From Plantibacter sp. VKM Ac-2880 (GTDB taxonomy: Bacteria; Actinomycetota; Actinomycetes; Actinomycetales; Microbacteriaceae), in the NCBI RefSeq assembly GCF_015351235.1, contig NZ_JADKSJ010000002.1, positions 1-64,000 on the forward strand: a stretch of 64,000 nt of DNA, in the 5' to 3' direction. The notes under the pieces were generated by a model. That model was not told where the DNA came from and did no database searches. It saw only the letters and a list, made by a program, of their open reading frames with translations. Positions 1 through 12,610 of this stretch are shown one piece after another (position 1 is the first letter of the stretch; each line of letters opens with the position of its first letter). A program made the position numbers and the translations under genes.

Positions 1-70
1 TGCACGCTGTTGAGTTCTCAAGGATCGGATGCTCCTGCCTTTGGCCATCACGACCGCCCTGCAGGGCAAC
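1..70 (-). other. Probable rRNA operon leader with boxA-like element
   Basis: Read on the minus strand, the last 21 bases before the window edge are TTGAGAACTCAACAGCGTGC plus A. This resembles the TTTGAGAACTC antitermination leader found upstream of actinobacterial 16S rRNA. It follows a strong promoter on the same strand. The 16S gene itself would lie beyond the left edge and is not seen, so the rRNA assignment is inference. A 16S-23S spacer origin is less likely because a promoter directly precedes the element. Confidence 0.6.
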
Positions 71-76
71 TTCTCT

Positions 77-104
77 AGCTTACCACTTCTTCGGTTGTTG
101 TCAA
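77..104 (-). promoter_or_regulatory. Promoter (proximal) of probable rRNA operon
   Basis: On the minus strand, -35 TTGACA (99-104) is followed after 16 bp by -10 TAAGCT (77-82). Transcription would start near base 70 and run left out of the window. The perfect -35 box and the boxA-like leader downstream fit a stable-RNA promoter. Confidence 0.65.
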
Positions 105-183
105 GTTGAGCGGGAGTCGATCTCGTTGAGCCGAAGCCCTCCGGATCCTCACCGTCTCGATGACCCGAGATCTGGGAAGTTCC

Positions 184-212
184 AACCTAGTCTTGAAGCG
201 AGACAATCTCAA
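184..212 (-). promoter_or_regulatory. Promoter (distal) of probable rRNA operon
   Basis: On the minus strand, -35 TTGAGA (207-212), a 17-bp spacer and -10 TAGGTT (184-189). It lies about 107 bp upstream of the proximal promoter and points the same way, giving the tandem-promoter arrangement common at rRNA operons. Confidence 0.5.
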
Positions 213-275
213 GTGTGAGTCTTGCTCACGATGAGACGCTCAGCTTTTGGCTGGGTGTCGGTCCCACTTGAGGCC

Positions 276-295
276 GGGAAGCTCTTCCGCTTCCC
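276..295 (-). terminator. Possible terminator of the zinc-ribbon protein gene
   Basis: A perfect 7-bp inverted repeat, GGGAAGC-N6-GCTTCCC, lies about 95 nt beyond the stop of the gene at 391-2241 and upstream of the rRNA promoters. A second short hairpin (CAGC-N5-GCTG, 241-253) follows. There is no clear U-tract. Apart from these elements and the rRNA promoters, I see nothing else in 1-390. Confidence 0.4.
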
Positions 296-390
296 GCACC
301 TTTGGGGTGACGAGTGATTACTTTACGCAGACCGTCAGGTCGTGGCAAATCGCCCTCGCATCCCGGGCGTGTCGCCCGGATACACGGGGA

Positions 391-2241
391 TCACCGCGCG
401 TCATCGTCGCCGATGCCCATGACCGCGGGGGTGTCCGAACCGGCGGCGGTGACGGACGCGACGGCGAGCGGGCTCCCGCCCCAAGCGGCGAACGTGTACT
501 CGTCGCCGGCGGACGCCACCGACCAGCTCCGCTCACCCGTGGTCGCATCGATCCCGACGAGTCCACCGTCCAGTGTGAGGAGCAGCGTCCGCTCGCCGTA
601 TCCGACGAGACTCCCCTCCGCGTCCTGTTCCTCGTAGCGGATCTCCCCATCGCCGGCATCGACGCCGGTGTATCCGCCGTCACCGTCGCTGAGCATGATC
701 GTGTCGCCGACGGTGTACGCTCCGTCCCACGTGCTCGTGAGTGCGCTGCGCCATTCGACCTCGCCGGATCCGGGGTCGAGACGACGCACCCGCTCCCCCG
801 ACTGGTCTGCCACGACGAGGAGCCCGGTCGCGTCGAGGACCACCGGCAACGCGCCGGTCGCCTTCCATCGCTCCGCGCCGGTGCGGGCGTCGACCCCACG
901 GATGGTCGTGTCGTTCCCGGAGTAGTCGATCGCGACGAGATCGCCACCGACCTGCTGGTAGTACCAGGAACCGTCACCCTCCCAGTCGATCGGCGAGCCG
1001 TCGGTGAGCGAGTAGACCGCTCCGTCGAAGAAGAGCTTGTCGCCGGCGGTGGTCGCCCGCTCCCCGGCGTCACCCTCGACCTCCCAGATCGGCTCGGTCA
1101 GATCCGTCGACCGGTACCGGCCGATCGTTCCTCTGCCGTCCGTGGTGGTCGACGAGATCAGCAGGTCCCCCTCGAGCCCAGGGACGAAGGCGGCCGGTGC
1201 AGCGAATTCCGCGAAGCCGATCCCCTCGACACTCGAATGCTCCTGCGACGTGGAGACCACGTGTCCGTCACGGCGACTCACCGCGACCATCAGATCGCCC
1301 TGGTTGAGCACGATGGCGGCAGCATCGGGAGGCGAGACCACCACCGGGGCGTCGAACCGGTCGAACTCCGGGGAGAGCTCGGTGACACGGCGATCCCAGA
1401 GCGTGTGCCCGTTGGCGGTGTTCACGAGGGAGATCACGGTCTCACCGGGAGCGTCGTCGACGGTCGCCTGATCCAAGGGCCGGTCGGTCGACCACACCAG
1501 GAGCGCCGTGCTCGGACTGGCCGTGTACCCGTTCACGTACAGCTCGTCCCCCGCCGGCACCTCATCGTCGAGCGGGTGGGCGAGATCCCAGGTCCCGACG
1601 GTCGGCTTCGTGGGGAGGTCGCGCAGCAACGCCAGCCCCTCGACGCGGTGCGGGACGGACGCCACCACGATGAGCACGACGACCACGATCGCGGCGACCA
1701 CGGCGGCCGCGAGCCCACCGAGGAGGAACCACCGACGCCGCGACGGGGCCCGCTTGGCCGACGCCGGCAACGAGTCGGGATGCCAGACGGCGCGGGCGCC
1801 GGTGGTGCCCGCCTCCGCCATCTCACCCGTCGCGGTCGCAGGGAGCGAGTCCCGCGCCGTCGCCGCAGACAGGTCGGCGGCTGGCGACGAGACCGCCGGG
1901 GACGCGGGCGGTGCCGACGTCGTGGGCGCGGGTGCCGCCGACTGGTCCGTCTCCGGGGAGGGCACCCCGCCGGGAGTGACGGCGGCGGTCCCGTCCTGGT
2001 CGAACGCACCGGTGGACGTCGTCGGCTCGTCCATCGACGCCGTCCCGGACGTCGGCGCGATCCCGGTTTCGGACTCGGCCTGCGTCCCGAGATCGCCCTC
2101 CGCCTCCGCGTCCGTGTCGGCACCCGTCACCGAGGGCTCGTCCGAGCGCACGGGCAGCATGCTCCCACAGCTCGGGCACACACCATCGCGACGATCGACG
2201 ATCTCGGTCCCGCACGCCTCGCAGAGCTGCACTCGGAGCAT
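391..2241 (-). CDS. Zinc-ribbon, single-pass membrane protein with PQQ-like beta-propeller
   Basis: A 616-residue protein of unknown role. It opens with a zinc ribbon (Cys7, Cys10, Cys22, Cys25), followed by a Thr/Ala/Pro-rich linker to about residue 160, a basic patch, and one membrane segment at about 171-196. The rest is an exported-side domain of repeated blades with W, G and D-rich turns and the pattern ATTGERSW, typical of PQQ-like quinoprotein or BamB-like propellers. I chose the ATG at 2241 because the zinc ribbon starts there. An in-frame upstream start would overlap tyrS and adds low-complexity residues. A sensor or scaffold role is possible but unproven. Confidence 0.8.
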   Translation of the reverse strand: MLRVQLCEACGTEIVDRRDGVCPSCGSMLPVRSDEPSVTGADTDAEAEGDLGTQAESETGIAPTSGTASMDEPTTSTGAFDQDGTAAVTPGGVPSPETDQSAAPAPTTSAPPASPAVSSPAADLSAATARDSLPATATGEMAEAGTTGARAVWHPDSLPASAKRAPSRRRWFLLGGLAAAVVAAIVVVVLIVVASVPHRVEGLALLRDLPTKPTVGTWDLAHPLDDEVPAGDELYVNGYTASPSTALLVWSTDRPLDQATVDDAPGETVISLVNTANGHTLWDRRVTELSPEFDRFDAPVVVSPPDAAAIVLNQGDLMVAVSRRDGHVVSTSQEHSSVEGIGFAEFAAPAAFVPGLEGDLLISSTTTDGRGTIGRYRSTDLTEPIWEVEGDAGERATTAGDKLFFDGAVYSLTDGSPIDWEGDGSWYYQQVGGDLVAIDYSGNDTTIRGVDARTGAERWKATGALPVVLDATGLLVVADQSGERVRRLDPGSGEVEWRSALTSTWDGAYTVGDTIMLSDGDGGYTGVDAGDGEIRYEEQDAEGSLVGYGERTLLLTLDGGLVGIDATTGERSWSVASAGDEYTFAAWGGSPLAVASVTAAGSDTPAVMGIGDDDAR

Positions 2242-2284
2242 CCCTCTCAGGTTCGACGACGATCGTGACGCCGTGGTCGGCGGA

Positions 2285-3595
2285 TCAGGCGGACGCGTCG
2301 TCCAGGAACACACCAGCGAGCGTCCGCTTGCCGCGACGGATGACGGCCACCCCACCGGGGAGGAACCGACCCGCGAGCGTGGCGTCGACATCGTCGATCT
2401 TCCGGTTGTTCACCGAGACGCCCCCCTGGGTGACCGCGCGCCTGGCCTCGCCGAGGCTCGAGCAGAGGTCCGTGTCGACGAGCGCCTGGATGACGAGGGT
2501 GCCCTCGCCGGTGGCACGGTTCGGGAGTTCTGCGACCGCGGCGCGGAGCGTGTCCACGTCCAGTGCCTCGAGCTCGCCCTGCCCGAACAGCGCGGCGGAC
2601 GCGGCGATGGCGGCGTCCGTGGCCGTCGTCCCGTGGACGAGCGCGGTGACGGCGTACGCGAGCGTCTTCTGCGCCTCACGTCTGAACGGCTCGGCCTCGG
2701 TCGCGGCCGCCAGTCGCTCGATCTCGGACCGGTCGAGGAAGGTGAAGACCTTCAAACGGGCGACGACGTCCGCGTCATCGGTGTTGACCCAGAACTGGTA
2801 GAACGCGTACGGACTCGTCATGCTCGGGTCGAGCCAGACCGCGTTGCCTTCGCTCTTCCCGAACTTCGTGCCGTCGGAGTTCGTGATGAGCGGGGTCCCG
2901 ATCGCGTGGACGTTCGCCCGCTCCACCCGGTGGATGAGATCGGTGCCGCTGGTGAGGTTGCCCCACTGGTCGCTTCCACCGGTCTGCAGCACGCACCCGT
3001 ACTCGCGGTAGAGCTCGAGGTAGTCCATGCCCTGGAGGATCTGGTAGCTGAACTCGGTGTAGCTGATGCCCGCCTCGGAGTTGAGGCGCGCGCTCACCGC
3101 GTCCTTCTTGATCATCGTGCCGACGCGGTAGTGCTTCCCGATCTCGCGCAGGAAGTCGATCGCGGACAACGGCGCCGTCCAGTCGAGGTTGTTGACCATG
3201 CGAGCTGCGTTGTCGCCCTCGAAACTCAGGAAGCGCTCGATCTGGGCGCGCAACGACTGCACCCATTCGGCGACCGTGTCGGGGGTGTTCAAGGTGCGTT
3301 CGGCGGTGGGCCGAGGATCGCCGATGAGCCCCGTCGATCCGCCGACGAGTCCGAGCGGTCGGTGACCGGCCAACTGGAGGCGACGCATGACGAGGAGCTG
3401 GACCAGGTTCCCGAGGTGCAGGCTCGCCGCGGTGGGGTCGAACCCGCAGTAGTAGGTGATGGGGTCGCCCGCGAGGAGAGCCTTCAGTTCCTGCTGGTCG
3501 GTCGACACGTGGACGAGCCCACGCCACACGAGTTCGTCCCAGATGTCCTCGAAGGTCGGATCGTTGCGCTGTTCAGGGAGAGCGAGGTTCGGCAC
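2285..3595 (-). CDS. tyrS: Tyrosyl-tRNA synthetase
   Basis: Charges tRNA-Tyr with tyrosine in the cytoplasm. The 436 residues match bacterial TyrRS. The class I HIGH motif appears as HLGN (60-63), the tyrosine-pocket region carries YCGFDPT, the KMSKS loop is KFGKS (244-248), and the last 80 residues form an S4 RNA-binding domain ending in RRGKRTLAGVFL. The GTG start at 3595 has TAGCCT 7 nt upstream and no Shine-Dalgarno, so the mRNA is probably leaderless. The zinc-ribbon gene follows 43 nt downstream. The gene is divergent from the SatD gene. No T-box leader was seen. Confidence 0.96.
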   Translation of the reverse strand: MPNLALPEQRNDPTFEDIWDELVWRGLVHVSTDQQELKALLAGDPITYYCGFDPTAASLHLGNLVQLLVMRRLQLAGHRPLGLVGGSTGLIGDPRPTAERTLNTPDTVAEWVQSLRAQIERFLSFEGDNAARMVNNLDWTAPLSAIDFLREIGKHYRVGTMIKKDAVSARLNSEAGISYTEFSYQILQGMDYLELYREYGCVLQTGGSDQWGNLTSGTDLIHRVERANVHAIGTPLITNSDGTKFGKSEGNAVWLDPSMTSPYAFYQFWVNTDDADVVARLKVFTFLDRSEIERLAAATEAEPFRREAQKTLAYAVTALVHGTTATDAAIAASAALFGQGELEALDVDTLRAAVAELPNRATGEGTLVIQALVDTDLCSSLGEARRAVTQGGVSVNNRKIDDVDATLAGRFLPGGVAVIRRGKRTLAGVFLDDASA

Positions 3596-3602
3596 GCGTG
3601 CA

Positions 3603-3608
3603 AGGCTA
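3603..3608 (-). promoter_or_regulatory. -10 element of tyrS (putative leaderless)
   Basis: TAGCCT on the minus strand lies 7 nt before the GTG start of tyrS, so transcription would begin at or next to the start codon. No convincing -35 box was seen. Confidence 0.45.
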
Positions 3609-3700
3609 CCAGCGCCGGATCCACCGCCCGCTCGATCGCAGGCGCGCGCGGCTGGGCCGGTCCGGAGACTTGCGGGATTTTCTCTCAGTTGTGTGAGTTG

Positions 3701-3729
3701 TTGAAATTCCTACACATGGGGTCTACGGT
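3701..3729 (+). promoter_or_regulatory. Promoter of the SatD-family operon
   Basis: -35 TTGAAA (3701-3706), 17-bp spacer, -10 TACGGT (3724-3729). The expected start near 3736 leaves a leader of about 24 nt that contains a GGGAGGA ribosome site (3748-3754) ahead of the GTG at 3760. Confidence 0.55.
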
Positions 3730-3759
3730 GAAGGAGGACCGACTGACGGGAGGAACGCC

Positions 3760-4392
3760 GTGTTCGTGTTGACCGTCGACCAGATCGCGAGTCGGTCCGG
3801 CCCCGACCGCGCCGGAACCGTCATCGAATCCATCAACGATCGGTTCGGAGACCGCCTGCTCCTCACCGCGGAACGGACGGCGGGCGACGAGTTCCAGCTC
3901 GCCACCGAGGACGCGGACCTCGCGCTCACCATCGCCCTCGACCTGCTGCGTGACCGAGGGTGGAGCGTCGGCATCGGTCAAGGCGACGTCCGCCGACCGC
4001 TTCCCGAATCGACTCGCGCGGCCACCGGGCCGGCCTTCTACGCCGCGAGGGACGCCGTCACCCGCGCCAAGCGCGCACCCTTCCGGTTCGCCCTGGACGC
4101 CGCCGACCGGGAACGAGGCGCCGACCTCGAAGCGCTCATCGTCCTGCTGTTGCACCTCCGCGACCGTCGCACCGCCGGCGGCTGGGAGGTCGCCGACCTC
4201 CTCGCCTCGGGCACGACGCAGACGGAGGCTGCGGAACGGCTCGGCATCACGGAGAGTTCCGTGAGTCGCCGAGTGGCCGCTGCCGGCGTGCGCGCCGAAG
4301 CCGCAGCGACCACCGCACTCGTCCGGCTCCTCGTCGCGCTCGACCAGGACTCGGACACTTCCCACACCGTCGATCGAAAGGATGAGCGATGA
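3760..4392 (+). CDS. SatD-family protein with C-terminal helix-turn-helix
   Basis: A 210-residue protein of the SatD family, named after the Streptococcus mutans sat (secretion and acid tolerance) locus. Biochemical function is unknown. The N-terminal two thirds are an alpha/beta domain (TAERTAGDEFQL, GWSVGIGQGDV). Residues about 165-195 form a helix-turn-helix (TQTEAAERLGITESSVSRRV), suggesting DNA binding. GTG start with GGGAGGA 6 nt upstream. Its stop overlaps the ATG of the next membrane-protein gene by 4 nt (ATGA), so the two are translationally coupled. SatD genes often sit beside small membrane-protein genes in other phyla, which supports a functional pair. Confidence 0.75.
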   Translation: MFVLTVDQIASRSGPDRAGTVIESINDRFGDRLLLTAERTAGDEFQLATEDADLALTIALDLLRDRGWSVGIGQGDVRRPLPESTRAATGPAFYAARDAVTRAKRAPFRFALDAADRERGADLEALIVLLLHLRDRRTAGGWEVADLLASGTTQTEAAERLGITESSVSRRVAAAGVRAEAAATTALVRLLVALDQDSDTSHTVDRKDER

Positions 4393-4988
4393 ACCTCCTC
4401 GTGCTCACCCCACTCACCTGGCCGACCATCATCGGCCTCCTCGGGAGCGCGCTGCTCTTCCTCCTGCTCGGGCGGCTGCTCGCCGCGCGGCTGGCGAACC
4501 GGCTCATGGTCGTCCTCGCCGTCCTCATGGCGACCGGCGCCCTCGCGACGGCTCTCGTCCCCGGCACCCCACCGAGCGGCCCGGCCCTCCTGCTCCTCAG
4601 CACCTTCGTCCTCGCCGTGGCCGTCGCGGGCGGTGGGCCGGTCGCGTCGTTGGTGCTCTCGCTCGCGACGAAGGGCACCGTGGCACCTGGCGTCCATGGC
4701 GGCATCCTCGTGGGAGAACGACAAACAGGCGAGTCGCAGGTCATCGGCCGTCCGGTCGAAGTGCTCCGGGGCGGGATGGCCATCGGCGTCCTCGAACGGC
4801 TCGCCCTCGTGGCTGCACTGTTCTCCGGCTATCCCGAAGCGATCGCCGTGATCGTGGCGGTCAAGGGTGTCGGCCGTTTCAGCGAACTCGACTCGGCCGA
4901 AGCACGCGAACGGTTCATCATCGGCTCGCTGGCCAGCCTCCTCTGGGCGGCAGGCGTCGCGTCGATCCTCGTCATCGCGCGGGGCTGA
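4389..4988 (+). CDS. Small membrane protein coupled to SatD
   Basis: A 199-residue integral membrane protein with about five hydrophobic segments (near 10-30, 35-55, 63-90, 125-150, 175-197). The C-terminal part, KGVGRFSELDSAEARERF followed by IIGSLAS, resembles the conserved tail of the DUF3307-type membrane proteins that neighbour SatD in other bacteria. That link is from memory and should be tested. The start ATG overlaps the SatD stop. Function unknown; membrane partner or target of the SatD regulator is the simplest guess. Confidence 0.65.
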   Translation: MNLLVLTPLTWPTIIGLLGSALLFLLLGRLLAARLANRLMVVLAVLMATGALATALVPGTPPSGPALLLLSTFVLAVAVAGGGPVASLVLSLATKGTVAPGVHGGILVGERQTGESQVIGRPVEVLRGGMAIGVLERLALVAALFSGYPEAIAVIVAVKGVGRFSELDSAEARERFIIGSLASLLWAAGVASILVIARG

Positions 4989-4996
4989 GCCGATCG

Positions 4997-5614
4997 TCAG
5001 TCGACGGCCCGGGGCGACCGACGATAGGGCGAGACGGTCGCTTCCCCGGGAAGGACGAACCGCCACGGATACGCCGCGCCCCCGCCGACCCCGCTGACAC
5101 CGGTCCTCGGCCCGCTCACCGGATCGGACACCCGCTTCGGCACGGCGAGGTCGAACGGTGGAGCTGCGAGGTCGACGCCGGACTGGGCGAGCGTCACACC
5201 GAGGGCGACCGTCAGCCGTGCCGGCCCTCGGGCGAGATCACGGGCTGACACACGCTCGCCTCGACGCCGTCGGGCGAGCTCCTCGCCTCCGACGACCTCA
5301 CCGGCTCGCAGCAGCACCGCCGACGCGGTTCCGACCGGCGAGCACACCACGTTGATGCACACGTGCATGCCGTAGCTGAAGTACGCGTACAGATGCCCGG
5401 GCGGACCGAACATCGGACTCGTCCGCGGCGTGGGTCCGCGATGGGCGTGCGAGCCGGGATCCTCACCGACGCCGAGATAGGCCTCGACCTCGGTCAACCT
5501 GACCGACACGGTGCCCTCCGGCGTGGTGTGGGACAGTACCGCGCCGAGCAGCGCCGGCGCGACCTCCAAGGCCGACGCCGAGGTCAACGCGTGCAACGCA
5601 CCGGCCGCCGTCAT
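4997..5614 (-). CDS. mpg: 3-methyladenine DNA glycosylase (AAG/MPG family)
   Basis: Removes alkylated purines from DNA as the first step of base-excision repair. The 205-residue protein shows the family order: TEVEAYLG, then DPGSHAHRG with the DNA-intercalating region, PMFGPPGHLYAYFSYGMHVC, LLRAGE, and the C-terminal ARGPARLTVALG. The catalytic Glu lies in EVEAY. I chose the ATG at 5614, 16 nt after the argH stop, so it is probably the last gene of the arginine transcript. An argH-mpg-tyrS neighbourhood is common in Actinobacteria. Confidence 0.88.
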   Translation of the reverse strand: MTAAGALHALTSASALEVAPALLGAVLSHTTPEGTVSVRLTEVEAYLGVGEDPGSHAHRGPTPRTSPMFGPPGHLYAYFSYGMHVCINVVCSPVGTASAVLLRAGEVVGGEELARRRRGERVSARDLARGPARLTVALGVTLAQSGVDLAAPPFDLAVPKRVSDPVSGPRTGVSGVGGGAAYPWRFVLPGEATVSPYRRSPRAVD

Positions 5615-5630
5615 GAGACCCAGCAGCCGC

Positions 5631-9288
<3,658 letters not shown>

Positions 9289-9292
<4 letters not shown>

Positions 9293-10194
9293 GCGTCCTC
9301 CGGGACGACCTCGGTGCCGGAGCCGTTCTGGGTGAACACCTCGAGCAGGATGGAGTGCGGCACACGGCCGTCGATGATGGCCGCCTTCGCGACCCCGCCG
9401 TCGACGGCGTCGAGGCAGGCGGTCATCTTGGGGATCATGCCGGACTCGAGGCTCGGGAGCATCTGCCGCAGCTCGGTGGTCGTGATCCGGGAGACGAGCG
9501 AGTCGCGGTCTGGCCAGTCGCTGTAGAGGCCGGCCACATCGGTCAGGATGACGAGCTTCGCCGCTCCGAGCGACACGGCGAGCGCAGCGGCGGCCGCGTC
9601 CGCGTTCACGTTGAGCGTCTGTCCGGGGTGGTCGAGGTCTGGAGCGATCGAAGACACCACCGGGATGTTGCCGGCGTCCAGGTAGGCCTGTACGGAGGTG
9701 GGGTCGACGGTCACGACGTCACCGACGAGGCCGACGTCGACGGGCTCCCCGTCGACGACGACGGAGCGACGGCGTCCGCCGAACAGACCGGCGTCCTCGC
9801 CCGACAGGCCGGCCGCGAGTGGGCCGTGCTCGTTGATGCGACCGACGAGCTCGGGGTTGACCTGGCCGGTGAGCACCATCCGCACGACGTCCATGGCCTC
9901 CGGCGTCGTGACCCGGTATCCGCCGCGGAACTCGCTGTGGATGTCGAGGCGTTCGAGCATGGCGGAGATCTGGGGTCCTCCGCCGTGGACGACGACGGGC
10001 TTGAGCCCCGCATAGCGCAGGTAGACCATGTCCTCGGCGAAGGCCTGGGCGAGCTCGTCGCTCACCATGGCGTTGCCGCCGAACTTCACCACGATCGTCT
10101 GGTCGCGGAAGGCCTTCAGCCAGGGCAGGGATTCGATGAGGGTGGCCGCCTTGATGGCAGCCTCCTCGGGTGAGTTGTCTCGGTACTCCGTCAT
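9289..10194 (-). CDS. argB: Acetylglutamate kinase
   Basis: Phosphorylates N-acetylglutamate, usually the arginine-feedback step. The 301-residue length includes the N-terminal helix (about 25 residues before VVKFGGNAM) found in hexameric, arginine-sensitive kinases. Motifs are [28 protein letters not shown] and [11 protein letters not shown] at 10194. It starts 2 nt after the argJ stop and overlaps argD by 4 nt. Confidence 0.95.
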
Positions 10195-10196
10195 CG

Positions 10197-11369
10197 TCAA
10201 CTCGCGTAGGCGCTGTTCTCGTGCACGTAGTCGTGCGTGAGGTCGTTCGTCCAGATGGTCGCGCCAGCCTCGCCGGCGTGGAGGTCGATGAGGACGTGCA
10301 CGGCTCGTGGCGCGAGGTCGACGAGTTCGCGCGGCTGATCGGGCTCTCCCGCGGTGCAGACCTGGACCCCGTTCATCGCCACGTCGATGCCGTAGGGGTC
10401 GAATGCGGCGCCCGTGGTCCCGACGGCCGCGAGCACGCGACCCCAGTTCGGATCGTTGCCGAAGACGGCGGCCTTGAAGAGGTTGCTGCGCGAGACGGCG
10501 CGAGCGACTTCGACGGCGTCGTCCTCGGAGGACGCCCCGACGACCTCGATGGCGACGTCGTGCGCCGCACCCTCGGCGTCGGCCTGCAGCTGGAGGGTGA
10601 GATCCCGGCAGACCTCGGTGAGTGCCGCGATGAAGTCGGGCAGGTCCGGGGTCGCTCCGCTCGCCCCGGAGGCGAGCAGCGAGACGGTGTCGTTGGTGGA
10701 CATGCAGCCGTCGGAGTCGAGACGGTCGAAGGTGACCCGTGTCGCGCTCCGGAGCGCCTGGTCGAGTTCGGCCGGCTCGAGGACCGCGTCGGTCGTGATG
10801 ACGACGAGCATCGTGGCGAGCCCGGGAGCGAGCATGCCGGCGCCCTTGGCCATCCCGCCGATGGTCCACCCGTCGGCCGATCGATGCTTCGCCTGCTTCG
10901 GCTTCGTGTCGGTCGTCATGATCGCGGTCGCGGCGTCGAGACCTGCCGCCTCACCGGCGCCGCCATCCATGGTGATCGCCCGGGTCGCATCCCAGACGCC
11001 GGCGGTCAGCTTGTCGAGGTCGAGCTGCTCGCCGATCAGTCCGGTGGAGCAGACGAGGACGTCGCCCGCGGAGATCTCGAGTCGCTCCGCGACCGACTCC
11101 GCCGTCGCATGCGTGGTCTGGAATCCGCGCGAGCCCGTGTAGCAGTTCGCGCCACCGGAGTTCAGGACGATGGCCGAGACGATGCCGTCCGCCATGACCT
11201 GCTCGCTCCAGAGGACGGGGTTCGCCTTGCACCGGTTGCTCGTGAACACCGACGCCGCATGCTGCAGCGGTCCGACGTTCTGGACGATGGCGAGGTCGAG
11301 CCCGCCCGAGGTCTTGAGGCCGCAGGCGACCCCCGCCGCCACGAATCCTGCTGCTGCTGTCACACTCAC
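10197..11369 (-). CDS. argJ: Glutamate N-acetyltransferase / amino-acid acetyltransferase
   Basis: Transfers acetyl between N-acetylornithine and glutamate, closing the acetyl cycle. ArgJ proteins that also use acetyl-CoA replace ArgA; which type this is cannot be told here. The 390-residue precursor has the self-cleavage site in [13 protein letters not shown], giving alpha and beta chains with an N-terminal Thr near residue 186. The GTG start at 11369 overlaps the argC TGA (GTGA). Start chosen from that overlap and family length. Confidence 0.93.
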   Translation of the reverse strand: MSVTAAAGFVAAGVACGLKTSGGLDLAIVQNVGPLQHAASVFTSNRCKANPVLWSEQVMADGIVSAIVLNSGGANCYTGSRGFQTTHATAESVAERLEISAGDVLVCSTGLIGEQLDLDKLTAGVWDATRAITMDGGAGEAAGLDAATAIMTTDTKPKQAKHRSADGWTIGGMAKGAGMLAPGLATMLVVITTDAVLEPAELDQALRSATRVTFDRLDSDGCMSTNDTVSLLASGASGATPDLPDFIAALTEVCRDLTLQLQADAEGAAHDVAIEVVGASSEDDAVEVARAVSRSNLFKAAVFGNDPNWGRVLAAVGTTGAAFDPYGIDVAMNGVQVCTAGEPDQPRELVDLAPRAVHVLIDLHAGEAGATIWTNDLTHDYVHENSAYAS

Positions 11370-12409
11370 GGTGCCACTCCGTTCACACTGAGGCCGGTCG
11401 ACTCGGGGAGTCCGAGTGCGAGGTTCGCCGATTGGATCGCCGCTCCGGCGGTCCCCTTCACCAGGTTGTCGACGGCGGTCACCACGACCACGCGTCCGAC
11501 GGCCTCGTCGACCGCCAGCCCGATGAGCGCGGTGTTCGCACCGAGCACATCCGCCGTCCGCGGGAAGGATCCCTCCGGCAGGACCTGCACGAAGGGTTCG
11601 CCCTCGTAGGCCGACTCCCACGCGGCACGCACCTGGGCAGCCGTGGTGCCCGGGACGATCCGCGCCGTCGAGGTCGCCAGGATCCCCCGCGACATCGGCA
11701 CGATGACGGGGGTGAAGGAGATGGTCGCCACGTCAGCTCCCGCGGCTCGCAGACTCTGCGTGATCTCGGGGATGTGGCGGTGGGTCCCGCCGATGGCGTA
11801 CGGGTTCGCGGAGCCGAGCACCTCGCTCGCCAGCAGGTTGAGCTTGAGGCTCTTGCCGGCGCCGGACGGGCCGACCGCGAGCACGGAGACGAGGTCGAGT
11901 GGCTCGATGACGCCCGCGGCGATGCCCGGCGCGAGCGACAGGGCGACCGTGCTCGCGTTGCACCCGGGGGCGGCGATCCGTTTGGCGCCGACGAGTGCGT
12001 CGCGGCCCCGGCCGGTGGTGGTCTGCAGCTCCGGCACGCCGTACGCCCAGGCACCGAAGTAGTCACCGCCGTAGAACGCGTCCCAGTCGCCCTCGTCGAC
12101 GAGCCGGTGGTCGGCTCCGCAGTCGACGACCAGCGTCTCGGGCGGGAGCGACGCCGTGACCTCCCCCGACTTGCCGTGCGGGAGGGCCAGGAAGACGACG
12201 TCGTGCCCGGCCAGGGCCTCGGGCGTCGTCGCCTCGAGGACCAGATGCCGCAGCGATCGGAGGTGTGGTTGGTGGTCGATGAGTGGTTGACCGGCGTTCG
12301 CGTGCGCGGTCACCGTCGTGACGTCGAAGTCGGGATGGTCGGCGAGCAGCCGAAGCAGCTCGCCTCCTGCGTAACCGGATGCGCCGGCGACGGCGACAGA
12401 GAAGGACAT
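11366..12409 (-). CDS. argC: N-acetyl-gamma-glutamyl-phosphate reductase
   Basis: NADPH-dependent reduction of N-acetylglutamyl phosphate, the third step of arginine synthesis. The 347 residues start with the Rossmann motif [14 protein letters not shown]. The catalytic Cys is in APGCNAST near residue 149 and HRHIPEI follows. First gene of the arg cluster. TAAGGT lies 6 nt before the ATG with no ribosome site, so the operon mRNA looks leaderless. I did not find a clear ARG box upstream. Confidence 0.95.
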   Translation of the reverse strand: MSFSVAVAGASGYAGGELLRLLADHPDFDVTTVTAHANAGQPLIDHQPHLRSLRHLVLEATTPEALAGHDVVFLALPHGKSGEVTASLPPETLVVDCGADHRLVDEGDWDAFYGGDYFGAWAYGVPELQTTTGRGRDALVGAKRIAAPGCNASTVALSLAPGIAAGVIEPLDLVSVLAVGPSGAGKSLKLNLLASEVLGSANPYAIGGTHRHIPEITQSLRAAGADVATISFTPVIVPMSRGILATSTARIVPGTTAAQVRAAWESAYEGEPFVQVLPEGSFPRTADVLGANTALIGLAVDEAVGRVVVVTAVDNLVKGTAGAAIQSANLALGLPESTGLSVNGVAP

Positions 12410-12415
12410 GGCTCT

Positions 12416-12421
12416 ACCTTA
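12416..12421 (-). promoter_or_regulatory. -10 element of the arg operon (putative leaderless)
   Basis: TAAGGT on the minus strand, 6 nt before the argC ATG. The preceding 190 bp up to the response-regulator stop at 12611 contain no recognisable -35 or ARG box. Confidence 0.4.
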
Positions 12422-12610
12422 TTGAGTGGACGCTCGGGTGGCGGAGGCGGCGACTCCTGGACGACTGCACCGTCTCATGGACCGTGCGGGCATCGGGGTC
12501 GCCTAGCGTCGCTCTGCGGTGGAGCGCGTGGACACGCCACGGCGGAGGGCGCGGAGCGTGATCGCCCGCGAAGAACCCTGTGCCTGGAAACGTGCCATGC
12601 CGAGAGCGTA

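Noticed and set aside
247-2268. Long plus-strand open frame of 673 codons antisense to the zinc-ribbon gene
   Set aside because: Arg/Gly/Asp-rich composition and no family motif. It mirrors a well-supported minus-strand gene and arises from G/C-rich third positions.
3596-3700. T-box riboswitch upstream of tyrS
   Set aside because: No T-box consensus or specifier stem is visible, and the gene appears leaderless.
12410-12610. ARG box upstream of argC
   Set aside because: No AT-rich 18-bp ARG-like palindrome is present; only a weak GC-rich hairpin.
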